From assembly GCA_002700095.1 (NCBI GenBank), contig PACL01000061.1:18032-82031 (forward strand): DNA of 64,000 nucleotides, in the 5' to 3' direction. This DNA comes from Fulvimarina sp. GTDB taxonomy: Bacteria; Pseudomonadota; Alphaproteobacteria; Rhizobiales; Rhizobiaceae. The notes beneath the pieces were generated by a model, which saw only the letters and a list, made by a program, of their open reading frames with translations, did no database searches and was not told the origin of the DNA. This document shows, piece by piece, positions 18,286 through 27,663 of the stretch. A program made the position numbers and the translations under genes. Numbering within the stretch: position 1 is the stretch's first letter; the number at the start of each line of letters is the position of its first letter.

Positions 18286-20247
18286 CTATGCGGCATGGCC
18301 GTTGCGGGTGAAGCGGCTGTCCAGTTCGTCGCCGCCGTCGTTCAGGTCGAGGTCAAAGCCGCCGCCCGTGGCCTTTGAGGGGCGCTTGAACGCCATGGAC
18401 GGTGCCGCCGCGCGAATGATCTCCTGCATGTCTGCGACGGCGTGGCCCGGTGTCTTCTTCCCGGCGTTCGCCTTGCGGGGCGCCGAGGCTATCGCCATTC
18501 CGCCCGCTCCGGTCTGCTCGATCCGGAAATAGGAGATCGCCTGCTGGAGCTGCTCGGCCTGGCTCGCCAGCTCTTCCGACGTCGAGGCCATTTCCTCGGC
18601 GGCGGAGGTGTTCTGCTGGGTCCCCTTGTCGAGCCGCTGGATCGCCGTGTTGATCTGCGCGGCGCCGGCATTCTGCTCGCGGCTGGCATTGGAGATCTCC
18701 GCGACGAGTTCCGCCGTGCGCTGGATGTCCGGCACCAGCCGGGTCAGCATGTCACCCGCCTGCTGCGCCGCCTTCACCGTATCGCCGGACAGGCCGGAGA
18801 TCTGCTGGGCCGCCGCCTGGCTGCGCTCGGCGAGCTTGCGCACCTCGGAAGCCACCACCGCAAAACCACGGCCGTGTTCGCCGGCCCGGGCCGCCTCGAC
18901 AGCCGCGTTCAGGGCGAGGAGATCGGTCTGGCGAGCGATTTCCTGGACGATCAGGATCTTCTCGGCGATCGTCTCCATCGCCTTGACGGCCCTGCCGACG
19001 GCCTCGCCGCTGGCCTGGGCATCGCCGGCGGATTGCCGCGCGATTGTCTCGGTCTGCTGGGCGTTCTCGGCATTCTGCTTGATGTTCGAGGCCATCTCTT
19101 CCATCGACGAGGAGGCTTCCTCGGTCGACGAGGCCTGTTCCGTCGCACCCTGCGACAGTTCTTCAGAGCTTGCGGAAAGCTGCTGGCTGCCAGACGAGAC
19201 GTTGTGAGCGGCCGACAGCGCGTCGCCGATGATCCCACGCAGGCGGTGGACCATGCTCTGCAGGGCGAGACCGAGCGTGTCCTTGTCCGACAGCGGCTTC
19301 GGCTCGACCGTCAGATCGCCCGCCGCGATCTGATCCGCCACCCCTGCCGACTGCCGGAGGTTCTTGACCATCTGCTCGAGAGAGAGGCCGAGCGTGTCCT
19401 TCTCCGACAGGGGCTTGGGCTGCACCGACAGATCGCCGGCGGCGATCTGGTCGGCGACGCCGGCGGCGCCCTTCAGATTGGCGATCATGTCCTTGGCGTT
19501 GGCGAGGAGGCTTGTCGTGTCGCCCTTGGCGGTCGCGACCTCGACGCCGAGATTGCCGACGGCGATCTCGCGGATGATGGCGACGGTGTAGTCGGGCTCG
19601 CCACCGAGCTGCTTCAGGATGCTGCGGCTGACGAGGACGGCGACGACGATGCCGACGACGAGGGCGAAGCCGATCATCGACAGGACGATCATCCGCGCAT
19701 TTTCATAGTCGACGGACGCGGCGTCACTTGCCGCCTTGGCGCCGTCCTTGTTCATGTTGACGAGATGCAACATGTCCGCCGAGAAGTCGTCGAACAGGTT
19801 GCGGCTTCCATCCAGGGTCGCGACGGCCTGATCGTTCAGGTTCTGCCGCGACTGGGTCAGCATCCGCTCATGCTGGGTCATGTACTGCGAGAATTTGGCA
19901 GCGAACTGCTCGTAAAGCGCCCGCTCTTCAGGCGAAGAGATGAGCGCCTCGAAGTCCGCCCTGTGCTCCTTCAATCGCGACAGCAGCTCCGCCACATCGG
20001 TTTCCACGGCCCGCATCGCCGACGAGTCGAGGGTGGCGACGTGGCGATATTCGAGGATGCGCAGGTCCGACGTATCCGTGTTGATGCGATTGACCGCGTC
20101 GACGCTCGGCAGCCAGTTCTCCGCGATCACCGTAGAGGCGTCGTTGATGTCGCTCATCTTGACGATCGCCAGGCCTCCCAGCGCCATCATCAAAATGAGC
20201 AGCGAGCCGAATGCGGCGGCAAATTTCGCCTTGAGTGAAAGTCTCAT
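18286..20247 (-). CDS. Methyl-accepting chemotaxis protein with 4-helix sensor and tandem HAMP-like repeats
   Basis: 653 aa from the ATG at 20247. TM1 is about residues 7-30, followed by a periplasmic four-helix-bundle sensor (about 31-185, typical 4HB_MCP opening with [20 protein letters not shown]) and TM2 at about 187-210. Then comes a HAMP and two near-identical 39-residue HAMP-like units, [20 protein letters not shown] and [20 protein letters not shown]. The cytoplasmic domain carries the canonical tip [20 protein letters not shown]. The C-terminus has a Gly/Asp-rich tail ending [15 protein letters not shown], shared with the neighbouring MCP, with no NWETF-type CheR pentapeptide. Inner-membrane receptor; ligand unknown. 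Confidence 0.93.
   Translation of the reverse strand: MRLSLKAKFAAAFGSLLILMMALGGLAIVKMSDINDASTVIAENWLPSVDAVNRINTDTSDLRILEYRHVATLDSSAMRAVETDVAELLSRLKEHRADFEALISSPEERALYEQFAAKFSQYMTQHERMLTQSRQNLNDQAVATLDGSRNLFDDFSADMLHLVNMNKDGAKAASDAASVDYENARMIVLSMIGFALVVGIVVAVLVSRSILKQLGGEPDYTVAIIREIAVGNLGVEVATAKGDTTSLLANAKDMIANLKGAAGVADQIAAGDLSVQPKPLSEKDTLGLSLEQMVKNLRQSAGVADQIAAGDLTVEPKPLSDKDTLGLALQSMVHRLRGIIGDALSAAHNVSSGSQQLSASSEELSQGATEQASSTEEASSSMEEMASNIKQNAENAQQTETIARQSAGDAQASGEAVGRAVKAMETIAEKILIVQEIARQTDLLALNAAVEAARAGEHGRGFAVVASEVRKLAERSQAAAQQISGLSGDTVKAAQQAGDMLTRLVPDIQRTAELVAEISNASREQNAGAAQINTAIQRLDKGTQQNTSAAEEMASTSEELASQAEQLQQAISYFRIEQTGAGGMAIASAPRKANAGKKTPGHAVADMQEIIRAAAPSMAFKRPSKATGGGFDLDLNDGGDELDSRFTRNGHAA
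18524..19155 (-). repeat. Near-identical duplicated signalling-domain DNA (copy 1 of 2)
   Basis: About 630 bp of the mcp signalling domain matches 20773-21404 in the next mcp gene with only scattered substitutions, at a constant offset of about 2249 bp. The genes' sensor halves are unrelated in sequence, so the similarity stops sharply. This suggests duplication plus gene conversion or strong selection on the tip domain. Confidence 0.85.
19235..19468 (-). repeat. Two tandem 117-bp units encoding HAMP-like segments
   Basis: Each unit encodes 39 residues beginning [12 protein letters not shown] and continuing with a PKPLS-(E/D)KDTLGL segment. They are adjacent, in frame, and probably arose by internal duplication within the mcp, extending the poly-HAMP stalk. 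Confidence 0.8.
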
Positions 20248-20340
20248 TTTCCCTTGTCCTCTGACGCTCGACGGAAGCAGCCCCGTCGCAGCCGCGATAC
20301 CCACCCGTTGCCGGGGATGATCATGCTGCCACCGCGCGCC

Positions 20341-20395
20341 GGCTCCCCCCGGGAGCCTCGATCGGCGGTGGTTCGGTGGCTCCCGCGTGGGAGCC
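20341..20395. repeat. Two tandem GGCTCCC...GGGAGCC inverted repeats in the inter-mcp gap
   Basis: GGCTCCC-CCC-GGGAGCC (20341-20357) and GGCTCCC-GCGT-GGGAGCC (20378-20395) are 7-bp-stem hairpins with the same arms, in the 293-bp gap between the two mcp genes. They probably form mRNA hairpins affecting stability or read-through in the operon; no T-tract follows on the minus strand. Confidence 0.6.
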
Positions 20396-20502
20396 CGCCT
20401 GAAAAATCTCTTGCTCGGTCCGTCCCTCTCGGGCGGGTTTTTCTGCGGGCTGAAGCGGCACGCACCGAGCCCTTCACGCTCGTTCCGTCGAGCGACGTGC
20501 TG

Positions 20503-20520
20503 CGCCCCGCTTCCGGGGCG
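20503..20520 (-). terminator. Hairpin 20 bp after the upstream mcp stop
   Basis: CGCCCCG-CTTC-CGGGGCG, a 7-bp stem with a 4-nt loop, lies just past the stop of the mcp gene at 20541 on the minus strand. Without a U-tract, it could cause partial attenuation or protect the upstream message, so that the second mcp is expressed at a different level. Confidence 0.4.
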
Positions 20521-20540
20521 CAGGTACCTCGTTCAGTCCA

Positions 20541-22655
20541 TCAGGCGGCGCGGCCGCTGCGCGAGAAGCGATTGTCGAGCTCGTCGCCGAAGTCGTCCAT
20601 GTCGAGGTCGAAGCCGCCGCCGCCCTTCCTGGCGGCGCTGCGGCTGGCCGACATCGCCGGTGCCGCGACGCGGATGGCGTTCTGCATGTCGGCGACGGGG
20701 CGGCCCGGATTCTTGGCAAAGCCACCCGCACGCTTGACCGGCATCTCGGCGAGGCCGCCCGACTGCTGAAGCCGGAAGTAGGAGATCGCCTGCTGGAGCT
20801 GATCGGCCTGGCTCGCCAGCTCTTCCGACGTCGAGGCCATTTCCTCGGCGGCGGAGGTGTTCTGCTGGGTCACCTTGTCGAGCTGCTGGATCGCCGTGTT
20901 GATCTGCGCGGCGCCGGCATTCTGCTCGCGGCTGGCATTGGATATCTCCGCCACCAGCTCGGCCGTGCGCTGGATGTCCGGCACCAGCCGGGTCAGCATC
21001 TGGCCGGCCTCCTGCGCCGCCTTCACCGTATCGCCGGACAGGCCGGCGATCTGCTGGGCTGCCGCCTGGCTGCGCTCGGCGAGCTTGCGCACCTCCGAGG
21101 CCACCACCGCGAAGCCGCGACCATGCTCGCCGGCCCGTGCGGCTTCGACCGCCGCGTTGAGGGCCAGAAGATCGGTCTGGCGGGCGATCTCCTGAACGAT
21201 CAGGATCTTCTCGGCGATCGTCTCCATCGCGCTGACGGCCTTGCCGACGGCCTCGCCGCTGGCCTGGGCATCGCGGGCCGACTGGCGGGCGATGATCTCG
21301 GTCTGCTGGGCGTTGTCGGCGTTCTGCTTGATGTTCGAGGCCATCTCCTCCATCGACGAGGAGGCTTCCTCGGTCGACGAGGCCTGCTCCGTCGCGCCCT
21401 GGCTCAGCTGTTCGGCCGCGGCCGACATTTCCTGGCTGCCGGAAGAGACGTTGCGCGCCGCGCCCGTCACCTCGCCGACGACGTTCCTCAGCTTCGACAC
21501 CATCATGTTGAGGGCGTCGATGAGATCCTTGATCTCGTCGTCGGTCTTGACCGAGGCGCTGGCGTCGAGATCGCCGTCGGCGACCGAACGTGCGAGGCCA
21601 AGAGCGCTGGCGATGGCCCGGCTGATATTCAGGACGATCCAGGTCGCGGCAGCCGCTGCGAGCAGGGTCGAGCCGATCAGAAGCCCGAGCAGAAGGTTGC
21701 GGGAGAACACGTAGAGATCCTCGGCCGCAGCGCTCGCTTCGTCCATCTGATGGGTGTTCAGATCGATGATGGCGTTGAGGGCATCGACCGACTTCTGCCG
21801 GGCCACGGCCGCACCGCCATTGGCGAGCTGGAAGGCGAAGTAGTCACCGTTCTCGAGGGCGATCGCCTGCGCTTCCTTGACGACCGGGAGCCATGCGGCG
21901 ATGCCGTCCCTGAAGGTGGCGAAGGTTCGGCTCTCACTGGCCGGCAGAAGCGCGCCGACGCTGTCGAGTTCGCCGCCGAGTTGGGCGATGTCCTTGTCGA
22001 GAGCCTCCGAATACGGCGTCTGCGCGTTCGGATCGCTCATCGTCAGCAGAACGTCGCGCAGATTGAGAGACGCCTGCGTGACGGTCCCCTCCAGGTCGTT
22101 CGCGGCCTCGTAGACGCGGAAGATCGCTGCATTGCCGCCACCGGCGGTCGCTGCGATACCGAGCCGCTGGACCATGGCGCGATACGGATCGAGCGCCGCT
22201 CCGGCGAGCCGGCCGGCCTCCTCGACCTTTTCCAACGCCCGCGTGGCCGAGTTCAGGTCGGAGAGGTCCTCGACCTTCTTGTGCTCCGCCATGAAGCCGT
22301 TCCAGGTCTCGGTGAAGGTGTCGACGAGTGGCTTGCCCGCCTCGCTCGACATCTCTCGCAACTTCGCCACCTCCTCGCGGAGTGCCGCCTCTTCCCGTCC
22401 GATCTGCGTACGGAACCGGTCGAAGTCCGCCGGCGTATTTGCGAGGATGTAGTTCTTTTCATCGCGGGCGATGCGCAGGGTGCGGGCGTTGATCGTTGCG
22501 GCGAGTTCGGTGCGGGCGGCGTTGCCCTTGACGATGCCCTCGATCGAAGCGTTCAGATCGCCGAGATTCTGGATCGCCACGAACATGCTGATGCCGGACA
22601 GTGCGACGATGACCGCGAAGGTCGTTCCCAGCTTGGCCTTCAGGGTCAGTCTCAT
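20541..22655 (-). CDS. Methyl-accepting chemotaxis protein with large helical sensor
   Basis: 704 aa from the ATG at 22655, which overlaps the stop of cheW (ATGA); the open frame upstream is a cheW shadow. TM1 is about residues 8-30; a periplasmic helical sensor of about 290 residues follows ([18 protein letters not shown] is typical of the HBM/CHASE3-like helical bimodular class); TM2 is about 325-348 ([20 protein letters not shown]). Then a single HAMP and the signalling domain with the canonical tip [20 protein letters not shown]. The C-terminal tail [15 protein letters not shown] is shared with the next MCP. Two-module helical sensors of this type bind small organic acids in known cases; the ligand here is not known. 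Confidence 0.93.
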   Translation of the reverse strand: MRLTLKAKLGTTFAVIVALSGISMFVAIQNLGDLNASIEGIVKGNAARTELAATINARTLRIARDEKNYILANTPADFDRFRTQIGREEAALREEVAKLREMSSEAGKPLVDTFTETWNGFMAEHKKVEDLSDLNSATRALEKVEEAGRLAGAALDPYRAMVQRLGIAATAGGGNAAIFRVYEAANDLEGTVTQASLNLRDVLLTMSDPNAQTPYSEALDKDIAQLGGELDSVGALLPASESRTFATFRDGIAAWLPVVKEAQAIALENGDYFAFQLANGGAAVARQKSVDALNAIIDLNTHQMDEASAAAEDLYVFSRNLLLGLLIGSTLLAAAAATWIVLNISRAIASALGLARSVADGDLDASASVKTDDEIKDLIDALNMMVSKLRNVVGEVTGAARNVSSGSQEMSAAAEQLSQGATEQASSTEEASSSMEEMASNIKQNADNAQQTEIIARQSARDAQASGEAVGKAVSAMETIAEKILIVQEIARQTDLLALNAAVEAARAGEHGRGFAVVASEVRKLAERSQAAAQQIAGLSGDTVKAAQEAGQMLTRLVPDIQRTAELVAEISNASREQNAGAAQINTAIQQLDKVTQQNTSAAEEMASTSEELASQADQLQQAISYFRLQQSGGLAEMPVKRAGGFAKNPGRPVADMQNAIRVAAPAMSASRSAARKGGGGFDLDMDDFGDELDNRFSRSGRAA
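20773..21404 (-). repeat. Near-identical duplicated signalling-domain DNA (copy 2 of 2)
   Basis: The partner of 18524-19155; see that entry. The identity covers the tip and flanking methylation helices and falls off before the HAMP region. Confidence 0.85.
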
Positions 22656-23152
22656 CGATCGGTCCTTTCGTGCGCGGCCAGGGACGAGTTCCTGTCTCCC
22701 TCTGCCCTGATGATTCGGTTCATGTCTGGGATGATGACGAAGTCGTCGTCGCGCCGGCCGATGCCCCGCACGAATTCGGCCGGCCAACGCATGCCGACCC
22801 TTGGTGCTTCCTCGATCGAGGCGGCGGTGATGTCGGTGACGTCGTAGACCTTGTCGGCGAGGATGCCGGCGACCAGCGGCTCGCCGTCGAGATCGATTTC
22901 CATGACCACGATGCGCGTATCGGCGTCCGGCGGCGGCCGGTCCATGCCGAAGCTGACCCTGAGATCGGCGAGCGGCACGACGCTGCCGCGCACGTTGATG
23001 AGGCCGCCGACGAAGTCGCCGGCATTCGGCACGCGGGTGATCGGGACCGGGTCGAGGATCTCGCGGACATGCGTCGCTTCGAGAGCGAACATCTCGTCCT
23101 GGAGCCGGATGGTGAGGGCATGCATGCCTTTGGTCTCCTGCCGGTCGCTCAT
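22652..23152 (-). CDS. cheW: CheW chemotaxis coupling protein (first copy of the operon)
   Basis: 166 aa from the ATG at 23152, which overlaps the cheA stop (ATGA). One CheW domain: [40 protein letters not shown] and [20 protein letters not shown]. Its stop in turn overlaps the mcp start at 22655, so cheA, cheW and mcp are translationally coupled. It also has a C-terminal extension of about 12 residues ([13 protein letters not shown]) not usual for short CheW proteins. An alternative ATG at 23125 (MHALTIRL) would remove nine residues before the domain. Confidence 0.93.
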   Translation of the reverse strand: MSDRQETKGMHALTIRLQDEMFALEATHVREILDPVPITRVPNAGDFVGGLINVRGSVVPLADLRVSFGMDRPPPDADTRIVVMEIDLDGEPLVAGILADKVYDVTDITAASIEEAPRVGMRWPAEFVRGIGRRDDDFVIIPDMNRIIRAEGDRNSSLAAHERTDR

Positions 23153-25218
23153 GCTGCCCGTCCGAGGGTTTCGGCGCGGCGGCGCTCCTCCAGCTTCTGG
23201 CCGAAGGCAACGAGATGGATGACGTCGAGAATGAGGGCGACGGTCCCGTCGCCGAGGATCGTCGCGCCCGAGAAGGTCTTCAGGCCGGAATGCAGCCGGG
23301 AGAGCTGCTTGATGACGGTCTGGTTGTTGCCGATGATCTGGTCGACCACGAGCCCGACGCGGGTGGTGTCGGAAGCCACCACCACGACCTTCTGGAAGGG
23401 ATCCGGCCGGCCCTCGGTGTTGAAGACCTGCCTGAGCTTGAGGAAGGGCACGAGCTCGCCGCGCACATTGAGGAAGCTGCGCCCACGCGCATCGCCGTCG
23501 ACGCCGGTCGGCAGTTCGAGACATTCCTCGACGGCGGCGAGCGGGATCGTGTAGCGATCCTCGCCGACGCGCACGAGCAGGCCGTCGATGATCGCCAGCG
23601 TCAAGGGCAGGCGCAGGGTCATGGTCGTGCCCTTGCCCGGCCGCGTCTCGACGTCGATCGAGCCGCGCAGGCCGTCGATCGTGCGCTTGACGACGTCCAT
23701 GCCGACGCCGCGGCCGGACAGCGCGGTGACCTGCGACGCCGTCGAAAAGCCCGGCTGGAAGATCATCCGGTTGAGTTCGGCCTCGGAGACCGGCTGGCCG
23801 GGCGCGATCAACCCGGCCTCCTCGGCCCGCCGGCGAATGCGCTCGCCATTCAGTCCCGCGCCGTCGTCGGAGACGGTGATCGCCACCTCGGCGCCGCGAT
23901 GGCTCGCCGAGAGGCGCAGCGTCCCCGCCGCCGGCTTGCCGCTCTCAGCGCGCCGCGCGGCATCCTCGAGGCCGTGATCGATCGAGTTGCGGATCAGATG
24001 GACGAGGGGATCGGCCAGTTGCTCGATCACCGTCTTGTCGAGTTCGGTGTCTTCACCCTCGGTGACGAAGTTGATCGACTTGCCGAGCTCTTCGGACAGA
24101 TCATGGACGAGCCGGCGGAACCGTCCGAACAGCGAGCCGATCGGCACCATGCGGGTGCCCATGGTGGTGTCGCGCAGGCTGGATGTCAGGCGCTCGATCT
24201 CTTCCGCGACATTCACCAGGGCGGGATCGTGGATGGTTTCGGCAAGCTGGCTGAGCCTTGCCTGGGCGATGACGAGTTCGCCCACCCGGTCCATCAGCTC
24301 GTCGAGCCGCTCGGCCGGAACCCTGAGCGTCGCGTTGCGCTCGACCTTGCCGGCCGACGAGCGCGCCGCCGGCTCGGCGGGCAGACGCCCGGCAGGCGCG
24401 GAACTCGCCGCGGTGAGCGAGGAGGCCGCTGCGACTTCCTCCGGGCGGACTGCCGCGGCTCTCGGCATAGCCGACGCTTCGGTCGGGGTGGCGGGTTCCG
24501 CCTGCGTCCCCTCCTCCGACAGCGGCTCGATCAGAAGCTCCATGTCGTCGCGCACGAACAGGAAGACGTCGTCGACGGCTTCCTGCGGCACGTCGCCCCG
24601 GAGCGTGACGTCCCAGGTAAGGTAGCACTGCTGCGGCTCGATCCGGTCGAGCGGCGGCACGTCGGCAATTTCGGCCGAAACCTCGCAGGGCCCGAGGCCC
24701 CGCAACTCGTCGAGAAGAAGCAGCGGGTTGGTGCCCAGCGTCAAAGCGTCGGCGGGCAGGCGAAAGCGCACGTGCCAGCCGGTCACGGCGGCAGGAGCCG
24801 CGACGCCGGCCACCGGCTCAAGCTGCGCGACAAGGACCACCGGTGCATCGCCGCTGACGGCGACCTTCAGCGCGGCGAGGATCGCCTCGCCGCGGGCCGG
24901 ATCAACGTCCGGATCGTCGATCAACCGGGCGACATGATCCCGCGCTTCGAGAGCGGCGGCGATCAGCCGGCGGTCGGCTGCGGCCTCGCCCTTGCGAACA
25001 CGGTCGAAGGCCGTCTCGAACTCGTGGATGAATTCGGACACGGCGACGAAGCCGAACATCGCTCCAGAGCCCTTGAGCGTATGCAGGGCCCGGAAGGCCA
25101 GCCCGACGAGCTCGCTGTCGTCAGGTCGTTTTTCCAGATCGAGAAGCGCCTGTTCCAGCGTTTCGATCAGATCGGCGGCTTCCTGGCGGAAGACTTCGGC
25201 GGGATCGAGGTTGCTCAT
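23149..25218 (-). CDS. cheA: CheA chemotaxis histidine kinase
   Basis: 689 aa with the full domain order. P1 Hpt has the phosphorylated His46 in [16 protein letters not shown]. The middle P2-like region (about 140-235) is followed by a Pro/Ala-rich linker. P3 dimerisation begins about residue 300 ([20 protein letters not shown]). P4 ATPase has the N box [18 protein letters not shown]1 [11 protein letters not shown] and G2 [13 protein letters not shown]5 is CheW-like (about 555-680). It autophosphorylates in response to receptor state and passes phosphate to CheY and CheB. Its start codon overlaps the cheY stop and its stop overlaps the cheW start, both by ATGA. Confidence 0.96.
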   Translation of the reverse strand: MSNLDPAEVFRQEAADLIETLEQALLDLEKRPDDSELVGLAFRALHTLKGSGAMFGFVAVSEFIHEFETAFDRVRKGEAAADRRLIAAALEARDHVARLIDDPDVDPARGEAILAALKVAVSGDAPVVLVAQLEPVAGVAAPAAVTGWHVRFRLPADALTLGTNPLLLLDELRGLGPCEVSAEIADVPPLDRIEPQQCYLTWDVTLRGDVPQEAVDDVFLFVRDDMELLIEPLSEEGTQAEPATPTEASAMPRAAAVRPEEVAAASSLTAASSAPAGRLPAEPAARSSAGKVERNATLRVPAERLDELMDRVGELVIAQARLSQLAETIHDPALVNVAEEIERLTSSLRDTTMGTRMVPIGSLFGRFRRLVHDLSEELGKSINFVTEGEDTELDKTVIEQLADPLVHLIRNSIDHGLEDAARRAESGKPAAGTLRLSASHRGAEVAITVSDDGAGLNGERIRRRAEEAGLIAPGQPVSEAELNRMIFQPGFSTASQVTALSGRGVGMDVVKRTIDGLRGSIDVETRPGKGTTMTLRLPLTLAIIDGLLVRVGEDRYTIPLAAVEECLELPTGVDGDARGRSFLNVRGELVPFLKLRQVFNTEGRPDPFQKVVVVASDTTRVGLVVDQIIGNNQTVIKQLSRLHSGLKTFSGATILGDGTVALILDVIHLVAFGQKLEERRRAETLGRAA

Positions 25219-25586
25219 CAGGCGCCGACAATCTTGCGCATGATCGCCAGAAGCTGGTCCGGCTTGAAGGGCTTCACCATCCAGCCGGTGGCGCCCGCCT
25301 GCTTGGCCTGCGCCTTCAGAGCGTCGTCCGACTCGGTGGTGAGGAAGACGATCGGCACGCCGCTGCTCGCGGGCGTGGTGCGGTACTGGCGAATGAAGGA
25401 AAGCCCGTCCATGCCGGGCATGTTAAGATCGGTGATGACGGCATCGACGCGGTTTGCCGCCGCCTTCTGCAATGCCTCGCGGCCATCGCAGGCCTCGACG
25501 ACGTTGTAGCCGGCCTGCTTGAGCGTCATGCCGACCATCTGCCGAACCGAGGCCGAATCGTCGACCATCAAGATCGTCTTGCTCAT
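25218..25586 (-). CDS. cheY: CheY single-domain response regulator
   Basis: 122 aa from the ATG at 25586 ([16 protein letters not shown]); a near start at 25598 would add four residues. Standard CheY features are in place: acidic pocket Asp9-Asp10, phospho-acceptor Asp53 in ITDLNMPGMDG, Thr83/Thr84 in FLTTES and Lys105 in MVKPFKP. It carries the signal from CheA to its output target. No flagellar gene is present here, so the output may not be motility. It precedes cheA with a 4-bp overlap. Confidence 0.95.
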   Translation of the reverse strand: MSKTILMVDDSASVRQMVGMTLKQAGYNVVEACDGREALQKAAANRVDAVITDLNMPGMDGLSFIRQYRTTPASSGVPIVFLTTESDDALKAQAKQAGATGWMVKPFKPDQLLAIMRKIVGA

Positions 25587-25720
25587 GAGAAGCTCCAATG
25601 AAGGAATGCTGGGAGGATCGCCGCATGCGACGGCCCCTGCCTTGCGGAGACACCCCCATGCGACCGCGCGCCGGCATCGGCCGGCCCGCGATGGAATGGA
25701 AGGCTATGAAAAACTGCAGC

Positions 25721-26050
25721 TTAGGTCGGGCTGGGCTTCAAGCTGTCCCGGAACGCGTCAGCCAGACCGGCCATGTCGATGGCGAGATCGAGCGCGCCCC
25801 CCGCCCCTGCGTCGATCGACAAAGTGTGGCCGGCTGCAGCGGCGGACTTGCTCGCCGACACCAGGAGCTGAAGCACGCAGACATCCACGCCGGTGAGGCC
25901 GCGGGCATCGATCCGCATGTCGGACCCGGCGCGTTCCCGAAGGGCCGCAGCGATTTCGTCGACGTTGCGGATTCCGCAGTCACCGGCCAACTCGAAGCCC
26001 TGCGAATCCTGGGTTCGGCCTGCAAGTTCAATATGCTCAGATCGGCTCAT
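25721..26050 (-). CDS. STAS-domain protein, first gene of the Che operon
   Basis: 109 aa, a single STAS fold like those found at the head of alphaproteobacterial Che operons and in MlaB/anti-sigma antagonists. Features: IELAGRTQDSQGFELAGDCG, then RIDARGLTGVDVCVLQLLVS. In SpoIIAA-like STAS proteins the segment DSSGL carries the phosphorylated Ser; here the corresponding residues read DVCVL, so it cannot be phosphorylated there. It starts the operon 134 bp before cheY. A scaffolding or docking role with CheA/CheW or receptor complexes is possible but unproven. Confidence 0.85.
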   Translation of the reverse strand: MSRSEHIELAGRTQDSQGFELAGDCGIRNVDEIAAALRERAGSDMRIDARGLTGVDVCVLQLLVSASKSAAAAGHTLSIDAGAGGALDLAIDMAGLADAFRDSLKPSPT

Positions 26051-26634
26051 GGCGCCCGCTCAACTTGTTCGTGTTGGAGCATCGGAAAATTCCTTCAAGA
26101 TTCTCCTAACGGTCTGAGAATTTGGCTGGCAAAATATCAGTCTAGGTTATTTTTATCGAGACGTCTGGCTGCATCGCCCGCCGCGGCCCACGAGACGCAA
26201 GTCTTCCAGGCTGCGCTGGAAAAATAAGCCGCAGAGAAACAACGACTTTTTCCGGCCGCAGCAGCAGCCGGTCCCTCCGGCCCTACCGGCAGGCGGAGTG
26301 GGTCTCGACGGGAGACGGGAACCGCAAAATCGAGCCGCCGCCGTCACCTTGCATCAGCCCATCTGTCCCACGATGGAGCGGATCTGCGGCCAGCAGGAAA
26401 CGAAGGCATCGACTCAGGCGGGAACAACGGCGTCCGCGGCAGAAGCTCAGTCAAGATTTTCTGAACGAACCGAGCCAGCTTGCAGAGCGCGCCGCGCAGA
26501 GCGCCTCGAAATCGTCGGCGATTGCGATGACTCGTTCCTCGATCGCCCAGACGCGGTTTTGCGAACCGGCAAGTGCTTGCATCGAGGCTCAGCCGAGCGC
26601 CCCATTCCCGCAAAAGGCGAGTGGGTCGCTTCGA
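26051..26634. other. Intergenic region upstream of the Che operon
   Basis: About 580 bp between two same-strand genes: the Che operon head is on one side and the DUF1537 gene ends on the other. Positions about 26110-26160 are A+T-rich (AAAATATCAGTC, TTATTTTTATCG) and probably hold the Che operon promoter. No gene with convincing features was found; a 43-codon minus-strand frame at 26451-26582 has no ribosome site. Confidence 0.45.
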
Positions 26635-27663
26635 TCAACGATACGACCAGTGCGGCGACAGCTGCATGAAGAGATCGGCCGCGCCGAAGCCACCGGACTT
26701 GGTCACGAGCTCAACACCGGCGATCCGACCACCGACGATCCGAGACAGGGGCAGTCCGGGCGCGATCTCGCCCAGACAGGCCAGTGCGTCGGCTTCCGCT
26801 GCCGCCAGAACCGTCGCCAGTGTGTTGCCGCCGACGACGATCAGCGCTCGGCTGCCTGGATGCTCCAGGCTCCGGATCGCCTGGCGCAGCTGATCGGCCG
26901 TTTCTTCCGCGTCGCGCGAAGCCGGCACCGGGTCAATCAGCGACAGATCGGCGAGGCCCGCCTGCAGGAGACTTTGCACCTGCCGGCGGGAGACGGGATG
27001 ACTGGTTCCGACGACGATGGTGCCGATCCTCGGACAGGGAATCGGCCTCCGCGGCGGGCAGAGCGCTTCTGCCAGTCCCCTGCTGCCGGCCCACAACACG
27101 CCGTCCTTCGGCACTTGGCCGACCAAGGCCCGCAAATCGGCCGCTTCTTCCGCGTCGCCAATGAGAATGCCAGCCGCAGCGACATCTCTACCGAGCAGCC
27201 TTGCCCTCGCGCCGGCGGACTGGAACGCACCCAGAAGATCATGGATCGCCGCCGGCTCCCAAAGGCCGGGCCGCTCTTGATCCGCCGTCTGGTGAAATCC
27301 GCCGATGGTGCGTCGGCCCATCTCCGGAAAGGCCGGCGCAAAGAGGCAGAGGGGCAGGCCCAACAGCCGCATCAATTCCAGCGTCTCCTCCACCGGCCAG
27401 CCCCGCAGGACACTGTCGACCTTCTTGAACCACAGCGTCCGCTCGTCCGTCCCCGTCAGGAGCCGGGCGAAGCTGTCGCGCACCGCGTCGAGGGCGATCG
27501 GCAAAGGGCTGTCGCGGCTTTCGCTGCTGGCCGTCCGTTTGGCCCCGCCCAACGTCCGCGAAGGGTCGACGCTCAAATGCACCGGTTCTTCGGGCGTCGC
27601 GAAGGGGGCTGCGGCATCGAGCGCCCCGGTCAGGTCGTCGGCCAGGATCCGGATGCCGGTCAA
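26635..27663 (-). CDS. DUF1537 four-carbon acid sugar kinase
   Basis: 342 aa from a TTG at 27663 that overlaps the stop of the DeoR gene (TTGA), so translation is coupled. GIRILADDLTGALDAAAPFA is the diagnostic N-terminal motif of DUF1537 kinases (OtnK, DtnK class), which phosphorylate tetronates such as threonate or erythronate using ATP. Further features: TLWFKKVDSVLRG, LFAPAFPEMGRRT and the C-terminal VGGNTLATVL and KSGGFGA, typical of the ATP-binding half. It is shorter than the 400-plus residues of many relatives. With pdxA2 divergently encoded next to it, it fits the kinase step of D-threonate/tetronate catabolism: kinase, then oxidation and decarboxylation by PdxA2 to dihydroxyacetone phosphate. 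Substrate stereochemistry cannot be told from sequence. Confidence 0.87.
   Translation of the reverse strand: MTGIRILADDLTGALDAAAPFATPEEPVHLSVDPSRTLGGAKRTASSESRDSPLPIALDAVRDSFARLLTGTDERTLWFKKVDSVLRGWPVEETLELMRLLGLPLCLFAPAFPEMGRRTIGGFHQTADQERPGLWEPAAIHDLLGAFQSAGARARLLGRDVAAAGILIGDAEEAADLRALVGQVPKDGVLWAGSRGLAEALCPPRRPIPCPRIGTIVVGTSHPVSRRQVQSLLQAGLADLSLIDPVPASRDAEETADQLRQAIRSLEHPGSRALIVVGGNTLATVLAAAEADALACLGEIAPGLPLSRIVGGRIAGVELVTKSGGFGAADLFMQLSPHWSYR

Noticed and set aside
26451-26582. 43-codon minus-strand small gene upstream of the DUF1537 stop
   Set aside because: Helical-looking translation but no ribosome site and no known family.
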